Notes: generated from the sequence alone by a model not told the origin. Shown: positions 35,255-43,953, numbered from the stretch's first letter. The stretch: 64,000 bases of DNA from an uncultured Rhodobacterales bacterium (GCA_903873585.1 CAIQOV010000037.1:124001-188000); one strand, 5' to 3'. Numbers and translations are program-made.

Positions 35255-35502
35255 GCAATGTGCAACTCCCCGACCCCGCGGAGGGGTTTGCCTTGGTTGA
35301 GCCTGCGGCGGCTCTGGCGCAGTTTGTTCATTTAACACAGGTCAACGACGCTGTGACCAAGGATGCTGCTTCAAGCGATTTGGGCTGGGTGGCGACCCTG
35401 TCGCGCTCTGAGGGGGGCTTGGTGCGGCATGAGGTGGCGGTGACTTGGACGGGTGGCCCGCAGATCAGCGTCGTGCGGCTTGAACCGATGGTCGCGCCAT
35501 GA
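35251..35502 (+). CDS. Degenerate gspI-derived small ORF, copy 2
   Basis: An 83-residue ORF coupled by ATGA to copy 1. MSNVQLPDPAEGFALVE keeps a more pilin-like G-FALVE junction with Glu at position 5, but EPAAALAQFVHLTQVND is too short and broken by Pro and His to form the long pilin helix. The C-terminal 45 residues are nearly identical to those of copy 1 and gspI. That it stays open over its full length, with only in-frame indels, argues for translation or for recent origin. Confidence 0.5.
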   Translation: MSNVQLPDPAEGFALVEPAAALAQFVHLTQVNDAVTKDAASSDLGWVATLSRSEGGLVRHEVAVTWTGGPQISVVRLEPMVAP

Positions 35503-35696
35503 GCAATGTGCAACTCCCCGACCCCGAGGCGGGGCTTTGCTTGGTTAAGCCTGCGGCGACGCTGGTGCAGTTTGTTCATTTACCACGGGTCAACGACCCT
35601 GTGACCAAGGATGCCGCAAGCGATTTGGGCTGGGTGGCGACCCTGTCGCCCTCTGAGGGGGGCTTGGTGCGGATTGAACCGATGGTCGCGCCATGA
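35499..35696 (+). CDS. Degenerate gspI-derived small ORF, copy 3 (internally shortened)
   Basis: A 65-residue ORF with the copy 1-like head (MSNVQLPDPEAGLCLVK) and an in-frame loss of 17 residues in the C-terminal part, so that GGLVR joins directly to IEPMVAP. One more residue is missing in the ASDLG segment. Its stop overlaps the gspJ ATG. The tight ATGA chaining gspI-1-2-3-gspJ could preserve translational coupling to gspJ, which may be the reason the frames stayed open. Confidence 0.45.
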   Translation: MSNVQLPDPEAGLCLVKPAATLVQFVHLPRVNDPVTKDAASDLGWVATLSPSEGGLVRIEPMVAP

Positions 35697-36331
35697 GCAA
35701 GGTGCAACACCCCGACCCCGAGGACGGGTTTACTTTGATCGAGGCGCTGGTGGCTTTGGCTTTGGGCGTGGCGGTGGTGGTTGTGGTTTTGTCCACCCTG
35801 CACATCGCGTCAAACGGTGCGGCGCGGGCGGTGTCTGCGGCGGCGCAGGCTGACTCCTTTGCGCGTGCGGGGGCCATTCTGGCGGGCGATGCGCAGCACG
35901 GCTTGCGGGTGCGTGATGGGGCGGGGGCTGTGCTGTTTGACGGACAAGCGCAAAGCGTAAGCTTTGCCTACACGGCGCGCTTCACCCCCGGCACACCCGC
36001 TTTGCTGCGCTATGCCTTGGTGCCTGCCCAAGGCGGCACTGACCTGACGCGGGCCGAGGCGGTTTTGCTGGCGCAAGGTGCGGCTGGCCCCTTTGCCGCC
36101 GCCCAACCGATTTGGCACGGGGCAGGGCTTTGGGAGTTTCGCTATCTGAACGCCGCAGGCACTTGGCAGCGCGACTGGTCCGACCCTGACCCGCCGCGCG
36201 CCTTTGGCTTGGTGTCATTGAACGCGCCGCAGGCGGTGGAACTGGTGGCAAGCTTTCCCGACCTGATCGAGGCAGACTGCGCCCTAGGCCCCAGCCCAGA
36301 TTGTCGCTTGCCCGCCGAGGTTTTCCCATGA
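35693..36331 (+). CDS. gspJ: Type II secretion minor pseudopilin GspJ
   Basis: A 212-residue minor pseudopilin. The leader MSKVQHPDPEDG is cut before FTLIEALVALALGVAVVVVV with Glu5. A large C-terminal domain follows (FAYTARFTPGTPALLRYALV, LWEFRYLNAAGTWQRDW), matching the usual GspJ size of about 200 residues. It would form the pseudopilus tip with GspI and GspK. Both ends overlap neighbours by 4 bases. Confidence 0.88.
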   Translation: MSKVQHPDPEDGFTLIEALVALALGVAVVVVVLSTLHIASNGAARAVSAAAQADSFARAGAILAGDAQHGLRVRDGAGAVLFDGQAQSVSFAYTARFTPGTPALLRYALVPAQGGTDLTRAEAVLLAQGAAGPFAAAQPIWHGAGLWEFRYLNAAGTWQRDWSDPDPPRAFGLVSLNAPQAVELVASFPDLIEADCALGPSPDCRLPAEVFP

Positions 36332-37095
36332 AGCGCAGCGGCGAAGAGGGGGCGGTTTTGCTGATGGTGCTGGTCGCACTTGCCCTGCTGGCCGCGCTGG
36401 CGGGGTTGGTGGTGCGGGTGTCGGAAAGTGATCTGGCGGGCCTTGCCGCCGAACGCGCGGCCTTTCGGCGCGATGATTTGATGCAATCGGCCTTGGCCAC
36501 CTTGGGCGCGCGGCTTCCGGCAGAGGATCTGCCGCAAGATGGCACACCCTTTTCCTTACCCCTTTCTGGCGGCAGCGTCAGCTTGCGCATTTATGCCGCC
36601 CAAGGCCTGATCAACCCCAATTTCACCCGCCCCCCCGTGGTATCGGCCGCTTTGGCTGCCCTTGGTGCCACACCCGAACAGGCCGAAAGGTTGGCCCTTG
36701 CCTTGGTCGCCCCGCGCGAAGCGGCGGATAAAATGGCCTTTCGCTCTAGCGCGCAGATGGCGGCTTTGTTTCAGCGCGACGGCGATCTGTGGGCCAAGAT
36801 TGCGCCCTATATCACTCTGCTGGGCCGCGCGGCCACGATTGACCCTGTGCAAGCGCCCTTGATGCTGCGCAGCATCGTCGCGCCGCAAAGTGCGGCCGAG
36901 GTGAACTTTTCGGCCACGGGGCAGGCGGGGTCTGTGGGGTTTTATGAAATCTGGCTGCATGTCGATGACCCTGTGATGGACCAAGCCGATCCGGCGGGGC
37001 GGCTATGGACCCATGTTTCCGCCCTTGCGGGGCGCGATCACCGATTGCACATAGTGTGGATGGATTGGCCCGCAGCGCGAAAAGAGGAGGGGTGA
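36328..37095 (+). CDS. gspK: Type II secretion minor pseudopilin GspK
   Basis: A 255-residue protein with the GspK-type signal GEEG/AVLLMVLVALALLAALAG, which as usual for GspK lacks Glu5. The middle holds GGSVSLRIYAAQGLINPN, the Asn-containing SAM-like region of the family, and ATPEQAERLALALV. It is shorter than the common 300-330 residues. The ATG overlaps the gspJ stop. Confidence 0.87.
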   Translation: MKRSGEEGAVLLMVLVALALLAALAGLVVRVSESDLAGLAAERAAFRRDDLMQSALATLGARLPAEDLPQDGTPFSLPLSGGSVSLRIYAAQGLINPNFTRPPVVSAALAALGATPEQAERLALALVAPREAADKMAFRSSAQMAALFQRDGDLWAKIAPYITLLGRAATIDPVQAPLMLRSIVAPQSAAEVNFSATGQAGSVGFYEIWLHVDDPVMDQADPAGRLWTHVSALAGRDHRLHIVWMDWPAARKEEG

Positions 37096-37965
37096 ATGTT
37101 AGCTTGGCTTCTTGGCGCGTCTGAGGTTTTGGCTTTGGCCTTGGCTGACCTGATCCCTGCGCGCGCACGGGGCGTGGTGGCATTGACGCCCGACACCCTA
37201 GCCCAAGCGCAGGCAGGGCAAAGGGTGCATTTGGTGCTGGCCGCAGACAGCCTGCTGCAACACAGGCTCGACTTGCCCGATACAGCCCGCACCCCGAACC
37301 CCGCTTGGCTTTCCACCCGCGTTGAAGCCGTGTCGCCGTGGGAGTTGAGCGCGTGCCTGTGGGACACGCGCCCTGCTGCGGGCGGGCTTGATCTGGCCAT
37401 CCTGCCGCTTTCCCCCGTGGTCGAAGCAGAGCGCCTTCTTACCCTGCAAGGTGCGCGCTTGGTTGAAGTGAGCGCGGCGCGCTACTGGTTTCGCCGCGAT
37501 ACCGCCCAACTGCGCCGCTGGCGCGACAGGTTGGCGCTGACGGCGGGGCTGATGACTGTCTTGGCGCTGGGCTTGGCGGGTGTGGGGGTGCAAGCGTTTT
37601 GGCAGGCGCAAGACCGTGCCGCGGTGTCTTTGTCGGCCCTTGAAAAATCTGCCGCGCGGTTGAAAGAGGGCGCAGGGCCTGCGCAAGCGGCCTTGGCGCT
37701 GTTGCAGCGTAAATCGGGCGGCTTTGGCCTAGCCCTGTCGCATCTGGCACAGGCCCTGCCGCAGGATTCTTATCTGACAACGCTGTCAGCCACGCCGCAG
37801 GGCATCGACATCTCTGGCCAAACCCTGACACCCGAGGGGATTATTCCTGCCCTATCTGCCGACCCCGTTTTTGCCACGGTCAACTTTGCTGGCCCCGCCG
37901 CCCATGATCCGGTCAGCGGCAGCTATAGCTTTGCCATCCACGCAACCTTGGGGAACCTGCCATGA
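37096..37965 (+). CDS. gspL: Type II secretion inner-membrane protein GspL
   Basis: A 289-residue protein with one membrane helix near residues 148-167 (LTAGLMTVLALGLAGVGVQA). It is preceded by a cytoplasmic part that is shorter than the actin-like domain of classical GspL, and followed by a periplasmic ferredoxin-like region (SYLTTLSATPQGIDISGQTL). The order after gspK and before gspM and the topology support GspL, or a PilN-like equivalent. GAGGAGG lies 5 bases before the ATG. Confidence 0.8.
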   Translation: MLAWLLGASEVLALALADLIPARARGVVALTPDTLAQAQAGQRVHLVLAADSLLQHRLDLPDTARTPNPAWLSTRVEAVSPWELSACLWDTRPAAGGLDLAILPLSPVVEAERLLTLQGARLVEVSAARYWFRRDTAQLRRWRDRLALTAGLMTVLALGLAGVGVQAFWQAQDRAAVSLSALEKSAARLKEGAGPAQAALALLQRKSGGFGLALSHLAQALPQDSYLTTLSATPQGIDISGQTLTPEGIIPALSADPVFATVNFAGPAAHDPVSGSYSFAIHATLGNLP

Positions 37966-38447
37966 CCCTGCGGCGCGCGCTTTTGCTGGTGGTTGGCCCG
38001 CCAATGCTGGCGGTTTTGCTGGCGCTGACGGCTTGGGGTATCGCAGCGCAGCAATCTTTGCGCGCCGACGATGCTGCGGCGCGTTTGCAAACAGCACTTG
38101 ATCACCGCCCCGCTGAACCCGTGCTGCAAGCGGCCAAGCTTTTGGTGCCGGGCACCACGGCGGGCTTGGCGCTTTCTGCTTTGCAAGCGCAGGTGTTGGA
38201 TTTGGTCGGCCAAACCACGCAGGTGCAACAGATTGACGCGCGGGGGGCCGAACCTGAAGGTGCTTTGACGCGCCTGACTGTCAACCTGCGCCTTGTCGGT
38301 GACGAAGCCGCCGTGATGACCGCCCTGATCGCGATAGAGCGGGCGGAACCTTTGATCTTTGTCGATGCGTTGCGGGTGACGGCGTCAGGCCCAAGCCTGA
38401 CGGTCGAGATGGATCTGTCGGCCTATGCCGGAAAGGTTACGCCATGA
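37962..38447 (+). CDS. gspM: Type II secretion protein GspM (PilO-like)
   Basis: A 161-residue protein with one N-terminal helix (LLLVVGPPMLAVLLALTAWG), a short coiled stretch, and a periplasmic alpha/beta domain (LTRLTVNLRLVGDEAAVMTA, RVTASGPSLTVEMDLSAY). It matches the GspM/PilO type partner of GspL. Overlaps of 4 bases exist on both sides. Confidence 0.8.
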   Translation: MTLRRALLLVVGPPMLAVLLALTAWGIAAQQSLRADDAAARLQTALDHRPAEPVLQAAKLLVPGTTAGLALSALQAQVLDLVGQTTQVQQIDARGAEPEGALTRLTVNLRLVGDEAAVMTALIAIERAEPLIFVDALRVTASGPSLTVEMDLSAYAGKVTP

Positions 38448-39007
38448 ACCGCGCCTATGTTTTGGCGATGTGCGCCCTTGGGTTGGCGGGCGTGGTGGTG
38501 TGGGACTACTGGCCCAAGGCGTCAGCTGTCGTTGCGGTGCAAGCGACGGCCACGCCGCCGCAGGCCGTGGCGCTGCTTAACCCGCTGTCGCAGCGTGCGA
38601 TGGCGGACTTTCAGGCCCTGTTTGACCACCCCCTGTTCACGCCGACCCGCAGCCCGCCGGCCAGTGTGATGGTCACGCCCGAAGCTCCGGTGATCGCCGA
38701 GGCGCCTGCCATCGTTACTGCCGATCCGGTTCTGCCACCCAAACCCGTGCTGATGGGCACGGTGACAAGCCCGATGCCCGGAGGTGCCTATCTGGGCGAC
38801 GATTCCGGCGGGCCGGTTGTGTTTCTGCGCCCCGGTCAAACCGCGCAGGGGCTGACGTTGCAAACCGTCTTGGCCGAAAGCGCCGAGTTTATGGGGCCGG
38901 ATGGCCCTGTCACCTTGCCGCTGCAAGACACGCCACCGCCTGCGAGCGAGACGCCCGCTGTGCCAGACATGACGCCGACGATGTCGACAACGCTGCCCAG
39001 CCCATGA
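38444..39007 (+). CDS. Type II secretion GspC/GspN-like protein
   Basis: A 187-residue protein with one N-terminal membrane helix (residues 4-22). It has the FDHPLFTPTRSPP motif that marks the homology region of GspC and of the short GspN-type proteins, then a beta-rich segment LPPKPVLMGTVTSPMPGGAY and a Pro-rich tail. No other gspC candidate is in the operon, so this protein may link the inner-membrane platform to the secretin. No PDZ domain is visible. Confidence 0.65.
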   Translation: MNRAYVLAMCALGLAGVVVWDYWPKASAVVAVQATATPPQAVALLNPLSQRAMADFQALFDHPLFTPTRSPPASVMVTPEAPVIAEAPAIVTADPVLPPKPVLMGTVTSPMPGGAYLGDDSGGPVVFLRPGQTAQGLTLQTVLAESAEFMGPDGPVTLPLQDTPPPASETPAVPDMTPTMSTTLPSP

Positions 39008-39573
39008 GTAGCGCTACGGGTGAACCCCGCCCCCCACGCATCACATGGGGGCAGATTTTCACTTGGTTGGGGCCGTGGGATCGGGCCGCTTGTCTTATGT
39101 GTGCCGCCTTGGCCTTTGCGCTGGCCTTGCTGCGGCACGGCTGGGGCGAAGCGGTGGTTGCGGCGCTGTTGGGCGCTGTAACTGCGGCCATCACACTGAT
39201 CGACCGCCGCCATTTTCGCATCCCCGATCTGTTGTCGCTGCCCCTGATCCCGCTTGGCCTGATCGCCGCGCATCTGGCGCAAGCTGCGCTGGTGCCACGG
39301 CTTTTGGCGATGGCGGTGGTTTGGGGTGTGCTGACGTTATTGCAATGGGGGTTTTGGGTGTTGCGGGGACGATCCGGCTTGGGATCGGGCGATGTAAAGC
39401 TGATGGCGGCGGCGGCGGTCTGGCTGGACCCAAGCGTTTTGCCCACCTATGTGCTGGCCTGTGCCGCAACAGCCCTATTCGAAGGTTTATGGCGGCGCGC
39501 GCGATTGCAGACAAAGATCGCCTTTGGGGCACACCTTGCCCCGTGGTTGGCGCTGTTTGTCGTGTTCACTTGA
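39004..39573 (+). CDS. gspO: Prepilin peptidase GspO (A24 family, no methylase domain)
   Basis: A 189-residue membrane protease. The two catalytic aspartates are in LIDRRHFRIPD (near residue 67) and GSGDVKLMAAAAVW (near residue 126), the GxGD signature. It lacks the N-terminal Cys-rich methyltransferase domain found in larger PilD proteins, as in TadV-type enzymes. It closes the gsp operon and would process the pseudopilins encoded upstream. Confidence 0.88.
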   Translation: MSSATGEPRPPRITWGQIFTWLGPWDRAACLMCAALAFALALLRHGWGEAVVAALLGAVTAAITLIDRRHFRIPDLLSLPLIPLGLIAAHLAQAALVPRLLAMAVVWGVLTLLQWGFWVLRGRSGLGSGDVKLMAAAAVWLDPSVLPTYVLACAATALFEGLWRRARLQTKIAFGAHLAPWLALFVVFT

Positions 39574-39949
39574 GTCGATTTCAGCTAAAGAAAATTAAAA
39601 TACAAACTTATGAAAAATAATTAACACTTTAAATCATTTATTTTCCCCAAAGCGCATTTTTTTCAAAAAACCCACCAAAGGTGCTTTTCGGCGGCACGCC
39701 CCGCTTTTAGCCCCCTCTAGCAAACAGCCGATAGACCTAAACTTTCGACCTATGGCCTGCCGAACGGTGTGCCCTAGGCGTCAAGATTACAGGCTTTCGG
39801 TTTGAATGACGTGACCTATGTCAATGCTCTGTGTTAGCTTTATCGCATAAATGAACACCTACGGGGCGTTATCTTTCGTAAGTTGTGCGCGCTCGGTCGT
39901 CCACCGAATTTCGGTCAAACACTGTCAGATGCAAGGGATGGAGAGTCCA
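39574..39949. other. Gene-free stretch with AT-rich block and putative operator
   Basis: No gene is seen over 376 bases. Bases 39582-39672 are strikingly AT-rich for this genome, with runs of A and T, and may contain the transcription end of the gsp operon or a bent upstream element. At 39812-39823, TGAC-ctat-GTCA forms a small palindrome close to a possible TTGAAT -35 box (39802-39807). GGAGAG at 39940-39945 is the ribosome binding site of the next gene. Confidence 0.5.
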
Positions 39950-40393
39950 ATGGCCACCTACAAATTGAATGTGAACGGGAAAAGCTACAGCGTCACCGCC
40001 TCTAGCGCGGATATGCCCTTGCTTTGGGTGTTGCGCGATAAAATCGGCCTGACCGGCACGAAATATGGCTGCGGGATCGAGGTTTGCGGGGCGTGTACTG
40101 TTCTGGTTGACGGCCAGCCCGAAAAATCCTGCGACATGAGTGTGCAAGAAGCAGTCGGTCGCAAGATCGTGACGGTTGAGGGGCTTGCCGCAGACACCAA
40201 CGGCGTCAAAGCGCAGGCGGCTTGGGTTGCCAAGCAGGTGCCGCAGTGCGGATTTTGTCAGTCTGGCATGTTGGTGTCAGCGACGGGCGCGATGAAAGCC
40301 GGACACCACGGGTCTTCCATCGTTCCCGAACTCAACAACCTTTGCGTCTGCGGCACTTATGCGCGCATCAAAGACGCCGCCAAGACCCTGTAA
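39950..40393 (+). CDS. iorA: Molybdenum hydroxylase small subunit, 2x[2Fe-2S] (IorA/CoxS-like)
   Basis: A 147-residue iron-sulfur subunit. The plant-type cluster motif is CGIEVCGACTVLVDGQPEKSC and the second cluster motif is CGFC...CVCG, as in xanthine oxidase-family small subunits and in isoquinoline 1-oxidoreductase IorA. It passes electrons from the molybdenum site to an acceptor. The ATG at 39950 has GGAGAG directly upstream; a longer frame upstream is not supported. The large subunit follows 26 bases later. Confidence 0.88.
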   Translation: MATYKLNVNGKSYSVTASSADMPLLWVLRDKIGLTGTKYGCGIEVCGACTVLVDGQPEKSCDMSVQEAVGRKIVTVEGLAADTNGVKAQAAWVAKQVPQCGFCQSGMLVSATGAMKAGHHGSSIVPELNNLCVCGTYARIKDAAKTL

Positions 40394-40419
40394 CCCATCG
40401 GACCAGAAGGACGATCGTT

Positions 40420-42600
40420 ATGAAAGACATCAACGAAACTGCCGATGATTTTGCAACCGAGCACGGCACGGGCCTATCGCGCCGCGCCGTTCTGACAGGG
40501 GCGGCTGCCCTTGTGGTGCCCTTTGTCTTTACCCCCGCACGTAAGGGGGCCATGGCTGCCACGGCGGGGGCGGGTTCTATTGGGGCCTATATCAAGATTG
40601 ACACCGCCAACAATGTCACCGTCATTTTGGGCGCGTCCGAAATGGGGCAGGGCATTTTGTCGGGTCTGGCGCAGCTGGTCGCTGAAGAGATGAACTTGAA
40701 CTGGTCGCAGGTGCGCGCTGAACATGCACCGGCGTCGATTGCTTGGCCCAACCCCTATGGCAACCCGCTGTTTGGCGCGCAGTTGACCGGTGGCAGCACC
40801 TCGACCCGTGGGTGGTATGCGCCGTTGCGTTTGGCTGCGGCCAAGGCGCGCGACACGCTGATCGCCGCCGCCAACCTGCAAGAGGGCGGTGTTTGGGCCT
40901 TGGGGCAGGGCGGCACTTTGACCAAGGGCGCAAGCTCTATCACCTTTGCGCAGGTGGTTGTCACCGCTTCGGGACTGCCGCTGCCCAGTTCTGCCACCTT
41001 GGCGACGACGACGAATTTTATCGGCCAAAAAATGCCCCGTCTGGACGTGCCATCCAAAACCAACGGGACTGCGGTCTTTGGTATGGATGTTAAAGTCACG
41101 GGCATGAAGTTTGCGTCTACCATCCATGCTCCGGTGCAAGGTGGTACGGTCAAGACCATGCCTGCATCGGTGTCAGGCACGGTGCTGTATAACCTTGGCA
41201 CAGCCGTTGGCGTTTTGGCGGATGATACTTGGACGGCGATGAAACTGGCCAAGTCGATGGCCAGCAAGATCACATGGAATGTGCCCGCCGACCCGAACGC
41301 TGCCGACAGTGCTGCTTTGGCGACTGCGGCGCAGGGCTTAGTTGCCTCGCCCACAGCCACGGCCTTTGCGGCCGAAACCGTAGGGTCGCCCAGCGTCACC
41401 CCCGGCGCGTCGTCGTTGGATGCGACCTATTCGCTGCCCTTCTTGGCCCATGCCACGATGGAAACCGTGAACTGCACTGCCAGTGTCACAGCCAATGCCT
41501 GCGAGATCTGGGCCCCCACGCAAGGCCAACAGTTCATCCCCGGCCTTGCCGCCACGATCACTGGCCTGCCCACCTCGGCTATCACGGTGCATACAACGCT
41601 GATGGGCGGCGGTTTGGGGCGCAAGTTTGAAACCGACTATGTGGCCGAGGCCATCAAGTTGTCAAAACTGGCCAAGGTGCCGGTTAAGCTGATCTGGTCG
41701 CGCGAAGAAGATTTCAAGAATGATTACTACCGCCCCTCGGCCCTGATACGGGTGCGCGCGGCAGTGACCTCGGCGGGCGAGATTACCGATCTGATTTATC
41801 GCAACGTCTCGCCCTCGATCAACATCCAGCGCGGGACTTTGCCGGCCAATAACCCCGAAGACACCGGCGCTGTCGCGGGGGCGGTGGGCTTGCCCTATCA
41901 GATTGGTGCCAAGCTGATCGAGTATGTGCCACTGGTGCCGTGCGATGTGCGCTTGGGCTATTGGCGGTCGGTGGGCGAAAGCTACAACACCTTCGCCGTG
42001 GAAAGCGCTGTGGATGAACTGGCGCTTTTGGCCGGCAAGGATCCCTTGGCCTTCCGCAAGGGGCTGGTCACGGGGCCAAACGGCAACCCCCGTGCGCTGG
42101 GGGTTCTAAGTGCGCTGGAAACGCTTACGAACTGGAGCGTGGCACCCGCCTCTGGCACGGCGCGCGGCATGGCGTTCTTAAGCGGCTTTGGCAGCTATAT
42201 CGCCATGGCGGCGGATGTCGGCAAGAACTCTGCCGGACAGGCTGTGGTCAAGAAAGTGTACTGCGCGATTGACTGCGGCATTGTGGTCAACCCGGACGGG
42301 GTGGAAACCCAGATCCAAGGCGGGATTGCCCACGGTATTTCGGCCACGATGTGGGGCGAGGTGAAGTTTGTCAAAGGCGTGCCGCAGGTGACGAACTTTA
42401 ACAAATACCGGATGCTGAAGATCGGCGAGATGCCCGAGGTTGCTGTCAAGATCGTGACGAGCAGCGAAGCCCCCGGCGGGGTGGGCGAAACCGGCGTTCC
42501 CTGCGTGGCCCCCGCGATCACCAACGCTTGGGCCAAGCTGACGGGCACACGGTTGCGCACGCTGCCGTTGTATCCGGGCGCTACGATGGGCGACGATTGA
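40420..42600 (+). CDS. iorB: Molybdenum hydroxylase large subunit with Tat signal (IorB-like)
   Basis: A 726-residue molybdopterin-binding subunit. A twin-arginine signal is visible at residues 18-40 (LSRRAVLTGAAALVVPFVF), so the folded enzyme is predicted to be exported with its small subunit attached. Cofactor segments include LGASEMGQGILSGLAQLVAE, TLMGGGLGRKFETDYVAEA and GGVGETGVPCVAPAITNAW, where the Glu is the expected catalytic base. This matches IorB-type aldehyde or N-heterocycle oxidoreductases. AGAAGG lies 9 bases before the ATG. No cytochrome subunit or XdhC-like maturation factor is adjacent. Confidence 0.87.
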   Translation: MKDINETADDFATEHGTGLSRRAVLTGAAALVVPFVFTPARKGAMAATAGAGSIGAYIKIDTANNVTVILGASEMGQGILSGLAQLVAEEMNLNWSQVRAEHAPASIAWPNPYGNPLFGAQLTGGSTSTRGWYAPLRLAAAKARDTLIAAANLQEGGVWALGQGGTLTKGASSITFAQVVVTASGLPLPSSATLATTTNFIGQKMPRLDVPSKTNGTAVFGMDVKVTGMKFASTIHAPVQGGTVKTMPASVSGTVLYNLGTAVGVLADDTWTAMKLAKSMASKITWNVPADPNAADSAALATAAQGLVASPTATAFAAETVGSPSVTPGASSLDATYSLPFLAHATMETVNCTASVTANACEIWAPTQGQQFIPGLAATITGLPTSAITVHTTLMGGGLGRKFETDYVAEAIKLSKLAKVPVKLIWSREEDFKNDYYRPSALIRVRAAVTSAGEITDLIYRNVSPSINIQRGTLPANNPEDTGAVAGAVGLPYQIGAKLIEYVPLVPCDVRLGYWRSVGESYNTFAVESAVDELALLAGKDPLAFRKGLVTGPNGNPRALGVLSALETLTNWSVAPASGTARGMAFLSGFGSYIAMAADVGKNSAGQAVVKKVYCAIDCGIVVNPDGVETQIQGGIAHGISATMWGEVKFVKGVPQVTNFNKYRMLKIGEMPEVAVKIVTSSEAPGGVGETGVPCVAPAITNAWAKLTGTRLRTLPLYPGATMGDD

Positions 42601-42627
42601 TCTTAAGGCGCGAAGACATCCAACAGG

Positions 42628-42658
42628 CCGCGCCCCTTACCCAAGGGGCGCGGCTTTT
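42628..42658 (+). terminator. Strong rho-independent terminator after the Mo hydroxylase
   Basis: A perfect 11-bp stem, CCGCGCCCCTT (42628-42638) and AAGGGGCGCGG (42643-42653), with a 4-base loop, is followed by CTTTTCGTTTTG. It separates the Mo hydroxylase operon from the urease genes. Confidence 0.88.
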
Positions 42659-42807
42659 CGTTTTGCTCGTTTATTGGGCGATCTGATCGTTTCGCAAGCA
42701 ATCTGCGTGCCGCATAAGCGCGCCACACCGCGCGCCTTCGCCAAGGGGTGGCGGGCTTCACGGCTTGTGGCCCAAAAGGGCCAAGACCCAAGCGCGAACC
42801 GGCCCTG

Positions 42808-43644
42808 ATGTTTGATCTGCCCCCCCTTCCCACGATCCAGCGCAGCAAAGGCCATGCCTTTGCGTCGTTCGGCATGGTCAAGGGGCGCGCAAAGCTGGCG
42901 GATCTGGCGCAGGTAGGCTCGGCCAAGCTGATGCTGCCGCGGGTGGATGGTGATGTGCCCGAGGCGGTGTTCTTGAACACCTCGGGCGGGTTGACGGGTG
43001 GGGATAAGATTAGCTTTGCGCTTGAAGTTGGCGACGGGTTGCGCCTGACCGCCTCTACCCAAACGGCAGAGCGGGCTTACGCCAGCAACCAAGGCGCGGC
43101 GCAAATGCAGGTCAGCGCCACCGTCGGGGCAGGGGGGCGGTTGGATTGGTTGCCGCAGGAAACCATCCTGTACCAAGCCTGCAACCTGCAACGGCGCACC
43201 GAAATTGATCTGTCCGCTACCGCCGCCTGCCTGACCTGCGAAAGCCTTGTGCTGGGGCGGGCTGCGATGGGTGAAACCCTGACCGATGCCCGCCTGCACG
43301 ATCACCGCATGATCCGCCGCGCGGGCAGCGCGGTGTGGAGCGAAACCTTTCTGCTGGATGCCGCCGTTCTATCCCGCCGCAACAGCCCAGCCGTGTTGGC
43401 GGGGGCACAGGCTTTGGGCCTTGTGGCGCTGGTGGCCCAAGGGGCCGAAGACGCCGCAGCGCCGCTTCTGGCACTCCCCTCCGTCGCAGGTGCGCAGCTT
43501 TCGGCATCGGGATGGGATGGCCGCTGTCTGGTGCGCGTGCTGGCACCCGATGGCCTGACCCTGCGCAAGCAAATGGCCCAAATCATCAAGACCCTGTCCG
43601 CGCGGCCCCTGCCCCGCGTTTGGCTAAGTGGAGGAACCCTATGA
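42808..43644 (+). CDS. ureD: Urease accessory protein UreD
   Basis: A 278-residue UreD/UreH protein. Typical segments are [20 protein letters not shown], the Leu-Pro-Arg stretch, [20 protein letters not shown] (about 68-87), TQTAERAY and LPQETILY. UreD is the scaffold that binds apo-urease and recruits UreF and UreG for nickel insertion. The start is uncertain: ATG 42808 is chosen, but an in-frame GTG at 42748 would add 20 basic residues. Its stop overlaps ureA. Confidence 0.9.
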   Translation: MFDLPPLPTIQRSKGHAFASFGMVKGRAKLADLAQVGSAKLMLPRVDGDVPEAVFLNTSGGLTGGDKISFALEVGDGLRLTASTQTAERAYASNQGAAQMQVSATVGAGGRLDWLPQETILYQACNLQRRTEIDLSATAACLTCESLVLGRAAMGETLTDARLHDHRMIRRAGSAVWSETFLLDAAVLSRRNSPAVLAGAQALGLVALVAQGAEDAAAPLLALPSVAGAQLSASGWDGRCLVRVLAPDGLTLRKQMAQIIKTLSARPLPRVWLSGGTL

Positions 43645-43943
43645 ACCTAACCCCGCGCGAACGCGAAAAGTTGCTGATATCTGTCGCCGCCATGGTGGCG
43701 CGTGGCCGCTTGGCCCGAGGTGTGAAGCTAAACCACCCCGAGGCGATTGCCCTTATCACCGACTTTGTGGTGGAAGGCGCACGCGATGGCCGCATGGTCT
43801 CCGATCTGATGCAGGCGGGTGCCCATGTGATCACGGCTGACCAATGTATGGCAGGCGTGCCCGAGATGATCCACTCCGTCCAAGTCGAAGCCACATTCCC
43901 TGATGGCACCAAGCTTGTCACCGTCCACCATCCCATCCGCTAA
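43641..43943 (+). CDS. ureA: Urease gamma subunit
   Basis: The 100-residue subunit has the standard length and wording: [40 protein letters not shown] and [20 protein letters not shown]. It is translated from an ATG overlapping the ureD stop. Confidence 0.97.
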   Translation: MNLTPREREKLLISVAAMVARGRLARGVKLNHPEAIALITDFVVEGARDGRMVSDLMQAGAHVITADQCMAGVPEMIHSVQVEATFPDGTKLVTVHHPIR

Positions 43944-43953
43944 GAGGCCCAAG

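Larger units (their letters stand above)
35003..35692 (+). repeat. Tandem duplication inside the gsp operon (units of 248, 248 and 194 bp)
   Basis: Units start at 35003, 35251 and 35499, each with ATGAGC, and end in a shared ...CGATGGTCGCGCCATGA that also ends gspI. The homology extends back into the 3' part of gspI from about 34881. Unit 3 is 54 bases shorter, again a multiple of three. Unit heads resemble the gspJ 5' end and unit bodies resemble gspI, as expected from unequal recombination between the two prepilin leader sequences. Confidence 0.9.

Noticed and set aside
39812-39823. TGAC-ctat-GTCA as an FNR/CRP-type box
   Set aside because: Arms are only 4 bases and do not match the TTGAT-N4-ATCAA or TGTGA-N6-TCACA consensus well; recorded only as a small palindrome.
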